NCBI GenBank assembly: GCA_024637315.1
Contig: JAGXFH010000008.1
Location: forward strand, 1-64,000
Length of the DNA: 64,000 bases
Reading direction: 5' to 3'
From: Brevirhabdus sp.
GTDB lineage: Bacteria; Pseudomonadota; Alphaproteobacteria; Rhodobacterales; Rhodobacteraceae
Part shown: positions 9,120-18,020 of the stretch, piece after piece
Position numbering within the stretch: position 1 is the first letter of the stretch
How the letters are laid out: every line of letters begins with the position of its first letter
The notes under the pieces: model-generated
Database searches by the model: none
What the model was told of the DNA's origin: nothing
What the model saw: the letters and a program-made list of their open reading frames with translations, nothing else
Made by a program: the position numbers and the translations under genes

Positions 9120-9143
9120 CGACGCTCTGGGAGGAGAGCGTCG
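9120..9143 (-). terminator. Hairpin, probable terminator for the DUF1127 gene
   Basis: A perfect 9-bp stem, CGACGCTCT (9120-9128) with AGAGCGTCG (9135-9143), has loop GGGAGG. Read on the minus strand it is followed by TCGTTTTGTTT, a broken T-tract. It lies about 140 nt beyond the DUF1127 stop codon; no other minus-strand gene needs it. Confidence 0.55.
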
Positions 9144-9280
9144 CCGTTCCGTTGGCGGATGCTTTGGGGGAGGACCGCCGCATCCGTTTTGGTATTTGTG
9201 CGGCGACATCAGGGAGGAGGTTGATGCCGCCGCTCTTTACAGGCGTCCCGCGGGAGGAGCGGGTTGCCTGATCCGAATTC

Positions 9281-9496
9281 CTATTTGCCGTATGCGGCTT
9301 CGCGAGCGATCGAAGAGATCATCGAGCGGTGAATGCCGAGATCGTCCAGTTCGCGAGCCGTAAGGCGGCTGAGTTCCACGACGGTCTGGCGATACACGCG
9401 ATACTGGCTGTAGCGCGCGGCGATGCCTCGGGCATAAGCCGACATCCGGTCGACGATGCCAGCATTGATGCTGCGGGTTTCAGTTGCGAATGCCAT
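9281..9496 (-). CDS. DUF1127 domain-containing small protein
   Basis: This 71-aa basic protein ends with the DUF1127 signature: YRQTVVELSRLTARELDDLGIHRS followed by MISSIAREAAYGK. DUF1127 proteins are short, abundant in Rhodobacterales and Rhizobiales, and often induced by stress or low nutrients; work on related small proteins points to RNA turnover or phosphate-related regulation, but no function can be assigned here. The ATG is preceded by AAGAGGC. The gene stands alone between the Lrp relic and the regulatory region of the dcw cluster, with its own hairpin downstream and repeated AATGCTGC sequences upstream (9571, 9593). Confidence 0.88.
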   Translation of the reverse strand: MAFATETRSINAGIVDRMSAYARGIAARYSQYRVYRQTVVELSRLTARELDDLGIHRSMISSIAREAAYGK

Positions 9497-9859
9497 TTGA
9501 GTGCCTCTTGGTGTTGGTCAGTGCTTGGAGCTTCGTTCTCCGTTGACACCAAGATAGGCAAATGCTGCGAGTGCACAATGGGGTATCTGGTCAATGCTGC
9601 CATGCAGCAATTGCATAAGTAAAGTTGACCTAAAGTCAGGCGCTTGGATCACTTTCTGAGCAGTCTGGGAACCCGTAGTCCAGGTCTGTCTACTGATCAG
9701 GCGCGACGCCTGTTTGACGGGCGAATGGTGAATCGCCGTGTGATCGTTTTCGGGTGCGTGTTTCGCAGTGGACGCCGATTCACAGGGCCGACCTACGAAT
9801 CAGATCGGCACATTTTGGACCGCACTCTGGGTCAAATACCGATCCTCGCGTCTGCGTTT

Positions 9860-9909
9860 TGGGAAAATTCACAGTGGTCGCAAATTTCGTGGGAATTTGT
9901 GGGAATTTC
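9860..9909 (+). promoter_or_regulatory. Candidate MraZ boxes (plus orientation)
   Basis: TGGGAATTTG (9890-9899) and TGGGAATTTC (9900-9909) are adjacent decamers that match the MraZ box TGGGN-N5. Further TGGGA (9860) and TGGTC (9875) lie 30 and 15 bp before the first of these. MraZ, encoded 430 bp downstream, binds such phased repeats to autoregulate the dcw operon. Confidence 0.5.
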
Positions 9910-10040
9910 AGGTTTGCCGTCGAAACGCACCAGATGTAGGTAAGCTAAACAAAAACTATACAATATCGGGTGGAAACGGCAGCCTTACTGATCCCGGTTA
10001 TTGTTCCATAATGGGGGTTAGAGCCATATTTGTTATGAAG

Positions 10041-10090
10041 TTCCATATTTTTCTGTTGATTTCCATGAATTCCCATGGCATCCCTGTTCA
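10041..10090 (-). promoter_or_regulatory. Five phased decamers, candidate MraZ boxes (minus orientation)
   Basis: Units starting exactly every 10 bp read TTCCATATTT, TTCTGTTGAT, TTCCATGAAT, TCCCATGGCA and TCCCTGTTCA. On the minus strand four of the five contain a TGGRA or GGGA core. The 10-bp period and the core match MraZ boxes. They lie 250-300 bp before the mraZ start. Confidence 0.5.
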
Positions 10091-10254
10091 CACGATGAGG
10101 ACGGGCAAAACGAGGCGACAAGACCTCAAAACTCCCAAGTCAGGTTTCATACAGGCACCCGCTTTCATCGAACCAAGAGATCCGGCGCGCGAGCGAGCAG
10201 ACATCCCCCCAGGTGGCGCGCGCAGTCGGACAAACCCCAGAAATGGGACGAGGG

Positions 10255-10295
10255 CGGCGGGTTGATCAGTGGCAGCAGATCAACCCGCCGTTTCC
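10255..10295 (+). promoter_or_regulatory. Long perfect hairpin in the mraZ leader (attenuator/terminator candidate)
   Basis: CGGCGGGTTGATC (10255-10267) pairs perfectly with GATCAACCCGCCG (10278-10290) around a 10-nt loop, and TTTCC follows. It lies 45 bp before the mraZ start codon, so any transcript starting at or upstream of the repeat clusters must read through it. Confidence 0.7.
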
Positions 10296-10339
10296 ATGTC
10301 CGGGGCGGTTGAGGGGCAAGGATAAGGAGCCGCGGGACA

Positions 10340-10843
10340 GTGGCGCGCAGGTTCAGAGGCGAAAGCCAGCACAAGGTCGACGCGAAGGGCAGGGTCTCCA
10401 TCCCCGCCCTGTTTCGCCGTGTGCTCGAGGCCGGCGACCCGGACTGGACAGACGGTCTGCGCCCGCAGCTGGTCATCGTCTATGGCGATCATCGCCGAAA
10501 ATATCTGGAATGCTATACGATAGAGGCGATCGACGAGGTCGATGCCAAGATCAGCAAGATGCCGCGCGGATCGATCGAGCGGCGGATGCTGGAACGGATG
10601 ATCCACGGTCAGTCGCATCCCACCGAGGTCGATGGCGACGGTCGGCTGGTTCTGCCGCAAAAGCTGCGCGAAAAGATCGGGCTGGAAGACGAGGCTTTCT
10701 TTATCGCCTCTGGCGATACGTTCCAGATCTGGAAGCCCGAGACTTACGAGACCGAGGAGGCCTCGAAAACCGAGAAATGGCTGGACGAGCTGCCCGACGA
10801 CTTTGATCCCCTGACCCTGTTGGACAGAGCCGAAGGGGAATAG
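10340..10843 (+). CDS. mraZ: Transcriptional regulator MraZ
   Basis: The 167-aa protein has two AbrB/SpoVT-like halves: HKVDAKGRVSIPALFR (about 11-26) and EVDGDGRLVLPQKLRE. MraZ forms ring oligomers that bind repeated TGGGN boxes and regulate its own dcw operon. The start is a GTG with a good AAGGAG site 16 nt upstream; the MARRFRGES beginning fits the family. A C-terminal acidic tail extends beyond the second half. It opens the dcw cluster and its stop lies 3 nt before rsmH. Confidence 0.95.
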   Translation: MARRFRGESQHKVDAKGRVSIPALFRRVLEAGDPDWTDGLRPQLVIVYGDHRRKYLECYTIEAIDEVDAKISKMPRGSIERRMLERMIHGQSHPTEVDGDGRLVLPQKLREKIGLEDEAFFIASGDTFQIWKPETYETEEASKTEKWLDELPDDFDPLTLLDRAEGE

Positions 10844-10846
10844 GGT

Positions 10847-11845
10847 ATGGCCGTGAAGACACGCCGCATGCCCTCGGACAAACCGCATATCCCTGTCCTG
10901 CTGCGCCCCCTGCTCAGGGCTGTGGCGCCGGTGTCTGGTGTCTGGCTGGACGGCACGTTCGGTGCGGGCGGCTATGCGCGCGGGCTGCTGGAGGCAGGAG
11001 CCGACAAGGTGATCGGCGTGGATCGGGATCCTTCGGTTTTCGAGATGGCAAAGAATTGGGCCGGGTCCTATGGCGACCGGCTGGAACTGGTACAGGGCAC
11101 CTTTGGGCGGCTGGATGACTATGCCACCGTGCTGGATGGGGTCGTGCTCGATCTGGGTGTGTCTTCGATGCAGCTGGATCAGGCAGAGCGAGGGTTTTCC
11201 TTCATGAAGGACGGGCCGCTGGACATGCGGATGAGCCAGTCCGGCCCCTCTGCAGCCGATCTGGTCAACCAGGCCGACGAGGGCGCGTTGGCGGATATCC
11301 TCTATCAGTATGGCGAAGAGCGCGCCTCGCGCCGGATTGCGCGGGCGATCGTGGTAGCGCGAGAGGAGTCTCGGATCGAGACAACGGGCGAACTGGTACG
11401 AATCGTCGAAAAATGCCTGCCGCGCCCGAAGCCGGGGCAGAGCCATGTGGCGACACGCACGTTCCAGGCGATCCGGATCGCGGTGAATGACGAGTTCAAG
11501 GAACTGGTGGCAGGGCTGGAGGCCGCCGAGCGTGCGCTGAAGCCGGGCGGCAAGCTGGCGGTGGTCAGCTTTCATTCGCTCGAAGATCGGGTGGTGAAGC
11601 GGTTCCTGCAGGCGCGGGCGTTTTCTGGCGGCGGCGGCAGCCGATATGCGCCGGAAGTAGCGGCGGCAGAGCCGGGGTTTCGGGATCTTTCCAAGGCGAT
11701 CGGTCCGGACGAGGACGAGTTGGCGGAAAACCCGCGTGCGCGGTCCGCAAGGCTGCGTGTGGCAGTGCGGACCGAAGCTGGGGCAGAGCCGGTGGACCGG
11801 AGTGTTCTGGGGATGCCGGGATTCAAGCGGGAAGGGAAGGCATAG
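10847..11845 (+). CDS. rsmH: 16S rRNA (cytosine1402-N4)-methyltransferase RsmH
   Basis: The 332-aa SAM-dependent enzyme (formerly MraW) methylates C1402 in the ribosomal P site. The SAM site is visible as [15 protein letters not shown] (about 35-49), with [26 protein letters not shown] and the C-terminal [15 protein letters not shown]. The length and its place directly after mraZ are standard. Its stop codon is immediately followed by the ftsL start. Confidence 0.97.
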   Translation: MAVKTRRMPSDKPHIPVLLRPLLRAVAPVSGVWLDGTFGAGGYARGLLEAGADKVIGVDRDPSVFEMAKNWAGSYGDRLELVQGTFGRLDDYATVLDGVVLDLGVSSMQLDQAERGFSFMKDGPLDMRMSQSGPSAADLVNQADEGALADILYQYGEERASRRIARAIVVAREESRIETTGELVRIVEKCLPRPKPGQSHVATRTFQAIRIAVNDEFKELVAGLEAAERALKPGGKLAVVSFHSLEDRVVKRFLQARAFSGGGGSRYAPEVAAAEPGFRDLSKAIGPDEDELAENPRARSARLRVAVRTEAGAEPVDRSVLGMPGFKREGKA

Positions 11846-12199
11846 ATGCGATCGATGTTGTCCGTATTGTCGGCGCTGGCGGTGATGGGGTTGGCGTTTT
11901 GGGCCTACCAGGAGAATTACCGGACCCAGATGGCGCTGCGCGATGTGGAGGATGTGCAGCAGGAGATCGGCACGCTCCGCGAGGAACTTGCGGTTCTTCG
12001 CGCGGAATGGGCCTATCTCAACCGTCCGGACCGGCTGCGCGAACTGGCGGACTTGAATTTCGACCGGCTGGGCCTGTTGCCGCTGATGCCGGAACAGTTT
12101 GGCCGGGTCGATCAGATCGCATACCCGACAGAGGCCGAGGTTCTGGGTCCGGTGGTGAACCCGATTGACGTGATCGGCATTCTGGAGGCGGCGCAATGA
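11846..12199 (+). CDS. ftsL: Cell division protein FtsL
   Basis: This 117-aa bitopic membrane protein has a short cytoplasmic start, one transmembrane helix (about 4-20) and a heptad-rich coiled coil (about 24-60, with YQENYRTQMALRDVEDVQQEI), then a C-terminal periplasmic tail. FtsL joins FtsQ and FtsB at the divisome and activates FtsWI. Sequence identity between FtsL proteins is low, so the call rests on topology and on its position between rsmH and ftsI, which is diagnostic. Its end overlaps the ftsI start by 4 nt (ATGA). Confidence 0.85.
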   Translation: MRSMLSVLSALAVMGLAFWAYQENYRTQMALRDVEDVQQEIGTLREELAVLRAEWAYLNRPDRLRELADLNFDRLGLLPLMPEQFGRVDQIAYPTEAEVLGPVVNPIDVIGILEAAQ

Positions 12200-13980
12200 T
12201 CCGGACCCCTTTGCGCCCGCTGGCGCGTATTCTTTCGGCCCGGCAGAAGGGCGAGAACCCCGACGCGATCGAGCGCGAGAACATCCGGGTAAGGCACGAG
12301 GAAATGCGCGATCGCGCGCGGCGGCGCGCCGAGGGTCGGTTGCTGGTCATCGGCGCGTTCTTCCTGTTTGCCTTCGTCGCCGTCGGGTTGCGCATGGGCG
12401 CATTGGCGTCGAGCCAGCCAAGTGAGCCGCGAACAGGCGGCGGTGCCGCAAGCATTGTCGCGCAACGTGCTGATATCGTGGATCGAAACGGGCGGATTCT
12501 GGCAACCAACCTGATCACCGATGCACTTTATGCGCAGCCGCCCCTGATGGTGGACAAGGCGCGGGCAGCCGCCGAACTGGCCCGGGTGTTTCCCGATCTC
12601 GACGAGGCAGAACTGCTCAAGCAGTTCGAAAGCAAGCGAAAGTTCCTCTGGATCAAGAAGCGGATCGCGCCCGAGCAGAAACAGGCGGTGCATGATATCG
12701 GCGATCCGGGCCTGTTGTTCGGTCCGCGCGAGATGCGGCTCTACCCGAACGGCAAGCTGGCGGCGCATGTGCTGGGGGGATCCTCGTTCGGTCGCGAAGG
12801 CGTGCATTCGGCGGAAGTAATCGGTGTGGCCGGTGTCGAAAAGACTTTTGATGGCTTTCTGCGGGATCCGACGATGGGCGGGCAGCCGTTGCAGCTGTCG
12901 CTGGACATGACAATCCAGGCCGCGACCGAGCGGGTGCTGTACGGCGGCATGAAGCTGATGAATGCACGGGGTGCTACCGCAATCCTGATGGATGTGCAGA
13001 CCGGCGAGGTGATCAGCCTGGTGTCGCTGCCGAATTTCGATCCTAACACCCGGCCCAATCCGCTGCTGGCGGGCGTGCCGTCCGACAGCCCGCTTTTCAA
13101 CCGCGCAGTGCAGGGCGTTTACGAGCTTGGCTCGACCTTCAAGATCTTCGCGATCGCGCAGGCGCTGGAAGAGCGGCTGGTCAGCCCCTCAATGATGATT
13201 GACACCAGGGGGCCGCTGACCTGGGGCAAATACCGGATCCGCGATTTCCACGACTACGGGAAAGAGCTGAGCGTCACCGATGTGATCGTGAAAAGTTCGA
13301 ATATCGGCACGGCCCGGATTGCCATCATGATCGGCGCGGAACGGCAGCAGAAGTTCCTGGGATCGCTCGGGTTTCTGGAGCCGACCAAGGTCGAACTGGT
13401 GGAGGCGCCCGGCGCCAAGCCGCTGACGCCGAAGAACTGGTCGGAGATCTCGACAATGACGATTTCCTACGGCCACGGGTTGTCGGCCAGTCCGCTGCAT
13501 CTGGCGACGGCCTATGCCTCGATACTCAACGGCGGCACCAAGGTCACACCGACGCTTTTGAAACAGACAGGGGGCCAGCCGGGGCCGCGCGTTGTGTCGC
13601 AGGCCACATCCGAGGTGGTGCGGTCGATGCTTCGGCAGGTGGTGGTGCGTGGCACTGCGAGCTTCGGAGAGGTTCCGGGTTACGCGGTTGGCGGCAAGAC
13701 TGGCACCGCCGACAAGCCCAAGGAACGCGGCGGTGGCTATTACAAGGACAAGGTGATCGCCACCTTCGCCAGCGTATTCCCGGCGCACGATCCGAAATAT
13801 GTACTTGTGGTCACGCTGGACGAGCCGGTTGAGACCTCTGGCACGGAACCCCGCCGGACGGCAGGGTGGACCGCGGTTCCGGTGGCGGCGGAGATCATCC
13901 GCCGGGTCGCTCCGCTCTTGGGTCTCAGACCCGAGATTGAACCCGGTGCCGTTGATAAGGTAACACTCACCTCGAACTAG
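12196..13980 (+). CDS. ftsI: Peptidoglycan D,D-transpeptidase FtsI (PBP3)
   Basis: This 594-aa class B penicillin-binding protein cross-links septal peptidoglycan. It has a cytoplasmic N-terminus, a transmembrane anchor (about 48-66), the pedestal domain with RADIVDRNGRILATNL, and the transpeptidase domain with active-site S313-T-F-K316, the SSN triad at 367-369 and KTG at 501-503. The N-terminal region (QKGENPDAIERENIRVRHEE) is longer than in E. coli, as in other Rhodobacterales. It is translationally coupled to ftsL; 21 nt separate it from murE. Confidence 0.96.
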   Translation: MIRTPLRPLARILSARQKGENPDAIERENIRVRHEEMRDRARRRAEGRLLVIGAFFLFAFVAVGLRMGALASSQPSEPRTGGGAASIVAQRADIVDRNGRILATNLITDALYAQPPLMVDKARAAAELARVFPDLDEAELLKQFESKRKFLWIKKRIAPEQKQAVHDIGDPGLLFGPREMRLYPNGKLAAHVLGGSSFGREGVHSAEVIGVAGVEKTFDGFLRDPTMGGQPLQLSLDMTIQAATERVLYGGMKLMNARGATAILMDVQTGEVISLVSLPNFDPNTRPNPLLAGVPSDSPLFNRAVQGVYELGSTFKIFAIAQALEERLVSPSMMIDTRGPLTWGKYRIRDFHDYGKELSVTDVIVKSSNIGTARIAIMIGAERQQKFLGSLGFLEPTKVELVEAPGAKPLTPKNWSEISTMTISYGHGLSASPLHLATAYASILNGGTKVTPTLLKQTGGQPGPRVVSQATSEVVRSMLRQVVVRGTASFGEVPGYAVGGKTGTADKPKERGGGYYKDKVIATFASVFPAHDPKYVLVVTLDEPVETSGTEPRRTAGWTAVPVAAEIIRRVAPLLGLRPEIEPGAVDKVTLTSN

Positions 13981-14001
13981 GCGCGAAGGGCGAGGCCGAT
14001 A

Positions 14002-15489
14002 ATGGACCGGGCAGACACGAAATCACTGGCAGAGCTTGGTCTGACCGCCCAGCGCGGCCGCGAGGCGCAGGTGACCGGGCTGTCGGTCGATAGCCGGACG
14101 GTGCGGGATGGGTATCTTTTCGCGGCCTTGCCGGGCACGAGGGTGCATGGCGGCGAGTTCATCCAATATGCGCTGCGGATGGGTGCAGCCGCGGTTCTGA
14201 CCGACCGCACGGGCGCGCGGATCGCGAGCGGCGAACTGGCGGCATCGGGTGTGCCGGTGGTTCTGGCAGAAGATCCGCGTCAGGCCCTGGCCTATGCCGC
14301 GGCCCTGTGGTTCGGGCGGCAGCCGGAAACGGTGGTCGCGGTCACCGGCACCAACGGCAAGACTTCGGTGGCGACGTTCACCCGTCAGATCTGGACCCTG
14401 TTGGGGCTTTCTGCAGTCAATCTGGGAACGACCGGGGTCGAGGGCGCCTATACCGCGCCGCTTGCCCATACGACGCCGGAACCGATCACGCTGCACGGCC
14501 TGCTGGCGGCAGCGGCAGATGCCGGAGTGACTCACGCGGCGATGGAAGCCTCCAGCCACGGGCTGGAACAGCGGCGGCTTGACGGCGTGCGGCTGGCGGC
14601 GGCGGCATTCACCAATTTCAGCCAGGACCATCTGGATTACCATGCGAGCTTCGAGGATTACTTTGCCGCCAAGGCGGGTCTGTTCGACCGCGTTCTGCCC
14701 GATGATGCGGTGGCGGTGGTCAATCTGGATGACGACCGGGGCACCGAGATGGCCGAGATCGCGCTGGATCGGGGTCAGGATTTGCTGACGGTCGGGCACG
14801 GCATGGGCGCGCATCTGCGGATCACCGGGCAGCGGTTCGACGCGACCGGGCAGAGCCTGCGGTTCGAGTGGAACGGCGAGGCCCACCAATCGCGGCTGGC
14901 ACTGATCGGCGGGTTTCAGGCGGAGAACGTTCTGGCGGCGGCGGCGTTGGCGATCGGCGCAGGATCGCCACCCGAGCAGGTGTTCCGGACATTCCCCGAA
15001 CTTGTCACCGTCCGGGGCCGGATGCAGCTGGCTGCGACACGCCACAATGGTTCGGCGGTCTTCGTGGATTATTCGCATACGCCCGACGCGCTGGCGACGG
15101 CGTTGCAGGCGCTTCGCCCGCATGTGATGGGCCGGCTGATCGTCGTCTTCGGGGCGGGCGGCGACCGCGATACCGGCAAGCGGGTCCTGATGGGGCACGC
15201 GGCGGCGGAATGTGCGGATGTTGCGATCGTGACGGATGACAATCCGCGATCCGAGGATCCCGCGGCAATCCGGGCGATGGTGATGAAAGGCTGCCCCGAT
15301 GCGACCGAGGTCGGCGACCGGGCCGAGGCGATCTTGCGCGGGGTCGACGCGCTGCAGCCCGGCGATGCGCTGCTGATCGCCGGAAAGGGACACGAGACCG
15401 GACAGACGATCGGCGACGATGTGTTTCCGTTCGACGATGTCGAGCAGGCCAGCGTCGCTGTGGCCGCGTTGGACGGACGGGTGTCTTGA
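14002..15489 (+). CDS. murE: UDP-MurNAc-L-Ala-D-Glu:meso-diaminopimelate ligase MurE
   Basis: The 495-aa cytoplasmic Mur ligase adds the third residue of the stem peptide. The ATP loop VTGTNGKTSVATF begins at about residue 114. The carbamylated-lysine/UDP-sugar region and the C-terminal Rossmann domain are intact. The DNPR motif (about 413-416, in TDDNPRSED) is the signature for meso-diaminopimelate rather than lysine, so the organism has A1gamma (DAP) peptidoglycan. The last 4 nt overlap the murF start. Confidence 0.97.
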   Translation: MDRADTKSLAELGLTAQRGREAQVTGLSVDSRTVRDGYLFAALPGTRVHGGEFIQYALRMGAAAVLTDRTGARIASGELAASGVPVVLAEDPRQALAYAAALWFGRQPETVVAVTGTNGKTSVATFTRQIWTLLGLSAVNLGTTGVEGAYTAPLAHTTPEPITLHGLLAAAADAGVTHAAMEASSHGLEQRRLDGVRLAAAAFTNFSQDHLDYHASFEDYFAAKAGLFDRVLPDDAVAVVNLDDDRGTEMAEIALDRGQDLLTVGHGMGAHLRITGQRFDATGQSLRFEWNGEAHQSRLALIGGFQAENVLAAAALAIGAGSPPEQVFRTFPELVTVRGRMQLAATRHNGSAVFVDYSHTPDALATALQALRPHVMGRLIVVFGAGGDRDTGKRVLMGHAAAECADVAIVTDDNPRSEDPAAIRAMVMKGCPDATEVGDRAEAILRGVDALQPGDALLIAGKGHETGQTIGDDVFPFDDVEQASVAVAALDGRVS

Positions 15490-16934
15490 CGGCTTTGTGG
15501 ACCTCTGCCGAGGCGGCGGCCGCCACGGGCGGCGAGGCACGCGGCGACTGGCAGGCGACGGGCATTTCGATCGACACACGGACATTGCAGCGGGGCGACT
15601 TGTTCGTGGCGCTGACGGATCAGCGCGACGGGCATGATTTCGTGGCGCAGGCCCTGGCCAAGGGGGCCGCGGCGGCCTTGGTCAGCCGGGTGCCCAAGGG
15701 CGTGGCAGCGGATGCGCCGTTGTTGATCGTGCCCGACGTGCTGGCAGCACTTGGCGATCTGGGACGGGCGGGCCGGAGGCGATGTGCGGCAAAGGTTGTG
15801 GGCGTGACCGGCTCTGTCGGCAAGACCTCCACCAAGGAAATGCTGCGCGCGATTCTGGGCAGGCAGGGCCGGACGCATGTCGCCGAGGGCAGCTACAACA
15901 ATCACTGGGGCGTGCCGCTGACGCTGGCGCGCATGCCGGCGGACACCGAGTTCGCGGTGATCGAGATCGGGATGAACCATCCCGGTGAAATCGAGCCCTT
16001 GGCGCGAATGGCGCGACCGCATGTGGCGTTGATTACCACCGTGGCAGCGGCGCACCTGCATGCCTTTGAGTCTATCGAGGGGATCGCGCGGGAAAAAGCC
16101 GCAATCTTTGCCGGGCTGGAGCCGGGCGGCGTGGCCGTGGTCAATGCCGATCTGGAGGTGACGCCGATCCTTTTGGAGGCGGCGAAGGCGGCCGGCGCCT
16201 CGGTTGTGGAATTTGGCACGGTCGAGGGCGCGGCGTTCAGACTCGAGAAGGTGCAACTGGCGCAGGACACTACCATCGTTCATGCCAGCCACCACGGCGT
16301 GAAGATGCTGTTCAAGATCATGTCGGCGGGGCGGCATTTCGCAGAGAACGCTCTGGGTGTGCTGGCCGTGGCCGAGTCGTTGGGCGCCGATACCGCAGTC
16401 GCCGCCTGTGATCTGGCGCAGTGGGAACCGCCGCTGGGGCGCGGAGCCCGCGAGAGGGTAGTGCTTGATATCGTCGACGACCATTTGACGGTCGATTTGC
16501 TCGACGATGCGTTCAATGCCAATCCGGCCTCGTTGAGTGCGGCGCTAGAGGTTCTGGCCGCGAGCCGGCCAACCGACGGGATCGGGCGCGTGGCGGCGGG
16601 GCGGCGGATCGCGGTGCTGGGCGACATGCTGGAACTCGGGCCCGACGAGGTGCGGATGCATCAAGAGATCGCCGACCTGCCGACGCTGAAATTGGTGGCG
16701 CAGGTGCATTGCGTCGGGCCATTGATGCGCAAGCTTCATGATATCCTGCCTGAACGCCAGCGCGGCGAATGGCACGAAACGGCGGCATCGCTCGCCGCGC
16801 GCGCCTTCGCGCTCGTGGATGCGGGCGATGTCATCCTGGTCAAGGGATCGAAGGGCAGCAAGGTGTCGCTAGTCGTTGACGCCATCCGAAAACTGGGTCA
16901 TCCGCTGACGCGCGAACCACGAGGGAACGAGTAG
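15486..16934 (+). CDS. murF: UDP-MurNAc-tripeptide:D-alanyl-D-alanine ligase MurF
   Basis: The 482-aa ligase adds D-Ala-D-Ala to complete the pentapeptide. It has the N-terminal substrate domain (ISIDTRTLQRGDLFVAL), the ATP loop VTGSVGKTSTKEML and the downstream NNHWGVPLTLARMP and EIGMNHPGEI segments. The start taken here is TTG at 15486, overlapping the murE stop by 4 nt; another TTG three codons on is possible, and no ATG lies near. The gene abuts mraY with no gap. Confidence 0.96.
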   Translation: MTALWTSAEAAAATGGEARGDWQATGISIDTRTLQRGDLFVALTDQRDGHDFVAQALAKGAAAALVSRVPKGVAADAPLLIVPDVLAALGDLGRAGRRRCAAKVVGVTGSVGKTSTKEMLRAILGRQGRTHVAEGSYNNHWGVPLTLARMPADTEFAVIEIGMNHPGEIEPLARMARPHVALITTVAAAHLHAFESIEGIAREKAAIFAGLEPGGVAVVNADLEVTPILLEAAKAAGASVVEFGTVEGAAFRLEKVQLAQDTTIVHASHHGVKMLFKIMSAGRHFAENALGVLAVAESLGADTAVAACDLAQWEPPLGRGARERVVLDIVDDHLTVDLLDDAFNANPASLSAALEVLAASRPTDGIGRVAAGRRIAVLGDMLELGPDEVRMHQEIADLPTLKLVAQVHCVGPLMRKLHDILPERQRGEWHETAASLAARAFALVDAGDVILVKGSKGSKVSLVVDAIRKLGHPLTREPRGNE

Positions 16935-18020
16935 ATGTTATTCTGGCTGACCGAACTCTCGGATGGCGGCGACTTTTTCAACCTTTTCCGATACATCACC
17001 TTCCGCGCCGGCGGCGCGTTCTTTTCAGCCCTGATCTTCGGGTTCATCTTTGGCAAGCCGCTGATCAATTTTCTGCGCCGCAAGCAGGGCAAGGGCCAGC
17101 CGATCCGCGCGGACGGGCCGCAGAGCCACATCCTCGAGAAAGCCGGCACGCCGACGATGGGCGGCCTGTTGATCCTGAGCGCACTGATCTTTTCGACCCT
17201 GCTCTGGGCGCGGCTGGACAATATCTATGTGTGGATCGTTCTTCTGGTGACGATGAGTTTCGGGCTGGTTGGCTTTATCGACGATTATCAGAAGGTCGCC
17301 AAGAGCAATGCCAAGGGCGTGCCGGGGCGGGTGCGGTTCATGATCGGTCTGGTCATCGCCGCGCTTGCGGCATATTTCGCGGCTCTCGCGCATCCGGTGG
17401 AACTGACCAACCAACTGGCGCTACCGATTTTCAAGAACGTGCTTGTCAATCTCGGTGTCTTCTTCGTGCCGTTCGCGATGATCGTGATCGTCGGTGCTGC
17501 CAATGCGGTGAACCTGACAGACGGGCTGGACGGGTTGGCGATCATGCCGGTGATGATCGCGGCGGGCACTCTCGGGGTTATTGCCTATGCGGTGGGCCGG
17601 GTCGACTTCACCGAGTATCTGGAGGTGCATTACGTGCCGGGATCCGGTGAGATCCTGATCTTCACGGCGGGGCTGATCGGCGGCGGGCTTGGCTTTTTGT
17701 GGTACAACGCGCCGCCCGCCGCCGTTTTCATGGGCGATACGGGATCGCTTGCCCTGGGCGGCGCATTGGGTGCGATCGCGGTGGTCACCAAGCACGAGAT
17801 TGTGCTGGCGATTGTCGGCGGTCTGTTCGTGGTCGAGGCGCTGAGCGTGATCATTCAGGTGCTGTATTTCAAACGCACCGGAAAGCGCGTGTTCCTGATG
17901 GCGCCGATCCATCATCATTTCGAGCAGCTGGGCTGGAAGGAGCCGCAGATCGTGATCCGGTTCTGGATCATCTCGCTGATCCTCGCACTGATCGGTCTTG
18001 CGACGCTGAAGCTGCGGTGA
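16935..18020 (+). CDS. mraY: Phospho-N-acetylmuramoyl-pentapeptide transferase MraY
   Basis: The 361-aa integral membrane enzyme (about ten helices) transfers phospho-MurNAc-pentapeptide to undecaprenyl phosphate, forming lipid I. Characteristic segments include [41 protein letters not shown] with the Asp-Asp pair, [13 protein letters not shown] and [12 protein letters not shown], and the histidine segment [15 protein letters not shown]. Length is standard. The stop overlaps the next ATG by one base. Confidence 0.97.
   Translation: MLFWLTELSDGGDFFNLFRYITFRAGGAFFSALIFGFIFGKPLINFLRRKQGKGQPIRADGPQSHILEKAGTPTMGGLLILSALIFSTLLWARLDNIYVWIVLLVTMSFGLVGFIDDYQKVAKSNAKGVPGRVRFMIGLVIAALAAYFAALAHPVELTNQLALPIFKNVLVNLGVFFVPFAMIVIVGAANAVNLTDGLDGLAIMPVMIAAGTLGVIAYAVGRVDFTEYLEVHYVPGSGEILIFTAGLIGGGLGFLWYNAPPAAVFMGDTGSLALGGALGAIAVVTKHEIVLAIVGGLFVVEALSVIIQVLYFKRTGKRVFLMAPIHHHFEQLGWKEPQIVIRFWIISLILALIGLATLKLR

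Noticed and set aside
9768-10265. A 165-codon open frame in the mraZ upstream region
   Set aside because: It has no ribosome site and no recognisable protein pattern, runs through the phased repeat clusters, and ends in the hairpin stem. Regulatory DNA explains it better.
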